Origin: Diacronema lutheri
Taxonomy: Eukaryota; Haptophyta; Pavlovophyceae; Pavlovales; Pavlovaceae
NCBI GenBank assembly: GCA_019448385.1
Contig: JAGTXO010000007.1
Span: forward strand, 62,001 to 126,000
DNA: 64,000 bases
Reading direction: 5' to 3'
The notes under the pieces are model-generated. The model was not told the origin of the DNA, searched no databases, and saw nothing but the letters and a program-made list of their open reading frames with translations. Numbering within the stretch: the first letter of the stretch is position 1; each line of letters starts with the position of its first letter. A program made the position numbers and the translations under genes. Positions 61,114-64,000 of this stretch are shown here, in pieces.

Positions 61114-61430
61114 CTGCGGCGCGCGGCGTGGCCTCGCGTGCCGTCACGAAGCCGCCTGCGCGCACTGCGGAGGCGGCGAGCGCGACGAGGGCGGGCGCGG
61201 ACGAGGTGCTGAGCGGCGTCACGTACGCGCCCTCGCTCGCCGAGCTCGACGCCGCGGCGCTGACGATGCGCGCGGCGTACCACACCGACCGCCCCTGAGA
61301 CGATGCGCGGCGCCCGCGGAGGACTGGTCCGTTGGCGCGCAAACCGTGGGCGAAAGGGCGCGAAGCCAACGGCCGTCCGCGCACGTTCAAACGCGCGCAT
61401 ACGGGTGGCATCCTCCCACCTTCGGCGCCG

Positions 61431-61735
61431 CTTTCTAAAAGGGTGTAGGGTGTAGGGTGTAGGATGCAAAACAAGCCCTCCCCACATTTGGGCCCGACGT
61501 CATTCCTTCTTCGAAGCCGTGACGTTACTCACATACGAGTACCTTTACTTAGTGTAGGGTGTATCTATTCTCTAGGTATTTGCGTAGTGTAGGGTGTAGG
61601 ATACGTACGGTTATGAAAGTCCCATAGGGGGGAGAAGGAATGACGCTGTGACGAAAGAAGGAATGACGTCGGGCCCAAATGTGGGGAGGGCTTGTTTTGC
61701 ATCCTACACCCTACACCCTACACCCTTTTAGAAAG
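61431..61735. mobile_element. Fold-back / MITE-like element with perfect 81-bp terminal inverted repeats
   Basis: The 81 bp at 61431-61511 are repeated exactly in inverted orientation at 61655-61735. The arms begin CTTTCTAAAAGGG, run into several GTGTAGG units and end in CATTCCTTCTT. The ~143-bp centre is unusually A/T-rich and contains further GTGTAGGGTGT copies. There is no coding capacity. A short GGCGCCG similarity continues just outside both arms, but I see no clear target-site duplication. Size and structure fit a MITE or fold-back element. Perfect arm identity suggests recent origin or active correction. Confidence 0.75.
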
Positions 61736-62009
61736 CGGCGGCGCCTCGGAGCATGGCGGCTCGACAGCATGGCGCCTCGACAGCATGGCGTCGTCCAGCG
61801 TCACGCCGCGTCGTGGTCCTGCCGCTCCTCCGTGGCGCACGGATGGCGCTCCTCCGTGACGCAGCCGAACGACGCCGCGGCGTCACGGCCCGGGCGCAGT
61901 CGCCATCCTGGACGCCACGGATGGCGAACCGGTCGACGAGATCCGGCACGAGGACGTCTGCGCCATCGCCACGCAGCTCGACTGCGTCTACACGGGGCTC
62001 ACGGGCTCG

Positions 62010-63545
62010 ATGTTTGGCACCAAGTGGAACGTGTGCGGGGTCATGCTCCCGAAGCGCGCCGAGCAGCGGCCGCAGCCCGGCTCGGACGCCTTCGCCTCGT
62101 ACAGCGTGGCCGCCTGGGCCGACACGTTCGACTCCACGGGGCTGTACGTGCCCGACGAGCGCGAGCGCGCGGCGGCGCTCGCGGCGGTGGCCGGTCTGCG
62201 CACGGCGCGCGCGCCGGCCGGGCCGGGCGGGCGCGAGCTCGCGCGCGCGCAGGGCTACGATCGCGCCGAGCAGGCTGCGAGCGCGGCGGCGGCGCGCGCG
62301 GCGATGGCCGAGACCGGCCAGCAGCGCGCGCTCCACGGTGCGGTCGTCGACTCGGCGCTGCGCGGCGTGGGCGACCGGCTGCACTTTTGCGACGCGCCGG
62401 GCGGCACGGGCAAGACGTTCGTCGAGCGCGCCATCATCGCCGCCGTGCGCGCGGATGGGCACGCGGTCGTCGTGTGCGCGTCCTCGGGCGTCGCCGCCAC
62501 GCTGCTGCCCGACGGCCGCACCTTCCACTCGACCTTCAAGGTGCCCGTCGGCGCCGACTCGGACGGGCAAGCCGTTCAATGGCGTGCCGCGCTCCGAGCG
62601 CGGGCGCTCCGTGGCCGCCGCGGCGAATGATCGTGGGGGACGAGGCGCCGATGCAGACGCGGTGCCACCTCGACTCGCCTGATCGGTGTTTGCGCGACGT
62701 GACGGGCGTCGACGAGCGCTTCGGCGGCAAGACGTTGCTGCTCGCCGGCGACTTTTGCCAGTGCTTGCCGGTGGTGCGGCGCGGCTCGCGCGCGCAGATC
62801 GTGCGCTCCTGCCTCGAGTACTCGGCATCGTGGCAGCACGATCGGCCGTACGCCTTGGTCGAGAACTCTCGCGCCTCGAACGCGGCGCGCGACACGGGCG
62901 ACGCGCTCGGCGCGGGCGAGTGGGCGAAGCTGCCGCGCAGCCTCGGCGACGGCGCCTTTCCCGCGGCGGTGCCGCCTGCGGGGGCCATGCCCGGCGCATT
63001 CCCGCTCGATCCCGTGCAGCTGCCCGAGGCGTCTCGGCCTACCCGGCGGAGCTCGTAGCCACTCGCCTCCTCTCGCTCGGCGAGGGGCTGTGCAGCGGCA
63101 CGCGGCTGGTCGTGCGCGGCGTGCGCGCCGGCGGCCGGCTGCTCGAGTGCGCGCGACCCGGCGCGGCCGCCGGGCGCGACAGCACCGTGCTCATCGCGCG
63201 CATCGACCACCACTCGCCCGACGAGGGCACGTTCGCGTTTGCATGGCTGCACCGCCAGTTCCCGGTGCGGCCGGCGTAACAAGGCGCAGGGTCAAGCGCT
63301 CGGGTGCGCGGGCGTGTGGCTCGCCGAGCCGTGCTTCACGCACGGCCAGCTCTACGTGGCCGCTTCGCGCGTCGGGCACGCGTCGCGCATCCGCTTTGCG
63401 CTTGGCCCGGACCCTGTGACGCGCACCGTCGTCTTCAAAGAGGTGCTCCGCGCGGTCAGCGGTGGCGAGGCGGCGGCGGCGGCGGCGGCGTTCGCCGCGG
63501 CCGCCGTCGCCGCCGCGCGCGAATGCGCGGCGGCGGCGCGCGGTG
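62010..63545 (+). pseudogene. Broken Helitron-type PIF1 helicase
   Basis: Motifs of the PIF1-like helicase of Helitron rolling-circle transposons appear in order: FCDAPGGTGKTFVERAI (Walker A, ~62400), VVVCASSGVAATLLPDGRTF, MIVGDEAPMQTR (Walker B, ~62640), FGGKTLLLAGDFCQCLPVVR, then LCSGTRLVVRGVRAGGRLLE with RQFPVR (~63060-63270), and finally NKAQGQALGCAGVWLAEP with THGQLYVAASRV (~63280-63390). They fall in different frames, so this copy is not intact as read, and the Rep nuclease part is not seen. The tail (63460-63545) is Ala/Gly low-complexity. Start and end of the element are not determined. Such copies mark a transposon-rich edge of the window. Confidence 0.8.
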
Positions 63546-64000
63546 GCGGCGGGCGCGGCGGGCGCGGCTCGGACGGCGCGCGCGGCGCCGGCGGCGGGCG
63601 GCGCGCTGGCGGCGGGCGCGACGCCGGCGCGCGGTGCTGCCCAGCACCCGCCGGCGCGACGCCCGCCGCGCCGCTCGCGGCCGACGCGCAGCCGGCGGGT
63701 GCTCGCCAACACCGCGCGCCGCGCGACTGGCCCGCGTACCTGCGCGCCCTTCTAGGGCGCGCAGGGCGGCGCCAATGCGGCCGGCAAGCAGGGGCCTCAA
63801 GCCGGCGCGCTGCCCGACGCCGCGTGGGTCGCCGCCGCGCGCGTGCCGTCGGCGCTGCCGCCGTCCGGCGTCGCGCTCGCGCCGCTGCCGCAACCTCAGC
63901 CGCCGCCGCCGCCGCCGCCTGCCGGCAAGCAGGGCAAGCGCGCAGCGGCGGCGACGGCGGTGCGCGGCCCGGCGAGCAAGCGGTAGCGGTGCCGCCGAGC

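Noticed and set aside
61441-61470. GTGTAGG units as a chromosome end
   Set aside because: Only a few units, repeated in inverted orientation and inside the window; they belong to the fold-back element.

Overview
The window is very GC-rich nuclear DNA of a unicellular eukaryote. It holds spliced genes for eukaryote-only machinery: SMC5, ribosomal protein L30, a SENP/ULP2 SUMO protease, TBL1, COP9 signalosome subunit 3, the spliceosomal cyclophilin CWC27 and a MED7-like Mediator subunit. A SOUL haem-binding protein with an apparent N-terminal targeting leader suggests a photosynthetic alga with a secondary plastid. The base composition, the donors (mostly GTGCGC or GTGnG) and several GC-AG introns fit a haptophyte-like alga, but the sequence alone does not name the species. 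At this GC content long open frames occur by chance on both strands, so genes were called from protein-family signatures, exon phase and splice sites. Start codons were set at ATG.

Layout. 0-10 kb: SMC5 3' end (+), RPL30 (-), SOUL protein (+), a SENP-like protease with a very large insert (+), and a calpain-fold protein lacking all three catalytic residues (-). 10-25 kb: an 8.9-kb gene for a three-module EML-like WD40 protein (+), a SHOCT-ended protein (+), glutamate decarboxylase (-) and a bile-acid:sodium symporter family transporter (-). 25-38 kb: two uncharacterised proteins (-), TBL1 (+), a flavin monooxygenase (+), an ankyrin protein (-), and a BED/hAT-transposase-like gene whose only intron is a 62-bp satellite (-). 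38-48 kb: a 16-bp satellite, MED7-like (-), an FAD oxidoreductase fused to a multispanning membrane region (+), an uncharacterised protein (-), a 68-nt poly-C tract, and a C2-domain protein with a perfect 12-bp coding repeat (-). 48-60 kb: a small ankyrin protein (-), an FHA-domain protein fused to a phage-type DNA methyltransferase (+), a coiled-coil protein (+), TRM1-like (-), a Gfo/Idh/MocA oxidoreductase (-), a Tim17/NDUFA11-like protein (+), CSN3 (-) and CWC27 (+). 60-64 kb: degraded sequence, a fold-back element with perfect 81-bp inverted ends, and a broken Helitron-type PIF1 helicase.

Genes are packed tightly: several divergent pairs are separated by 45-190 bp between start codons, and one convergent pair by 5 bp between stops. 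Many introns carry homopolymers or minisatellites. The genes look like ordinary housekeeping, chromatin, RNA and transport functions rather than one pathway. The most unusual gene is the FHA-methyltransferase fusion at 48.6-50.6 kb.
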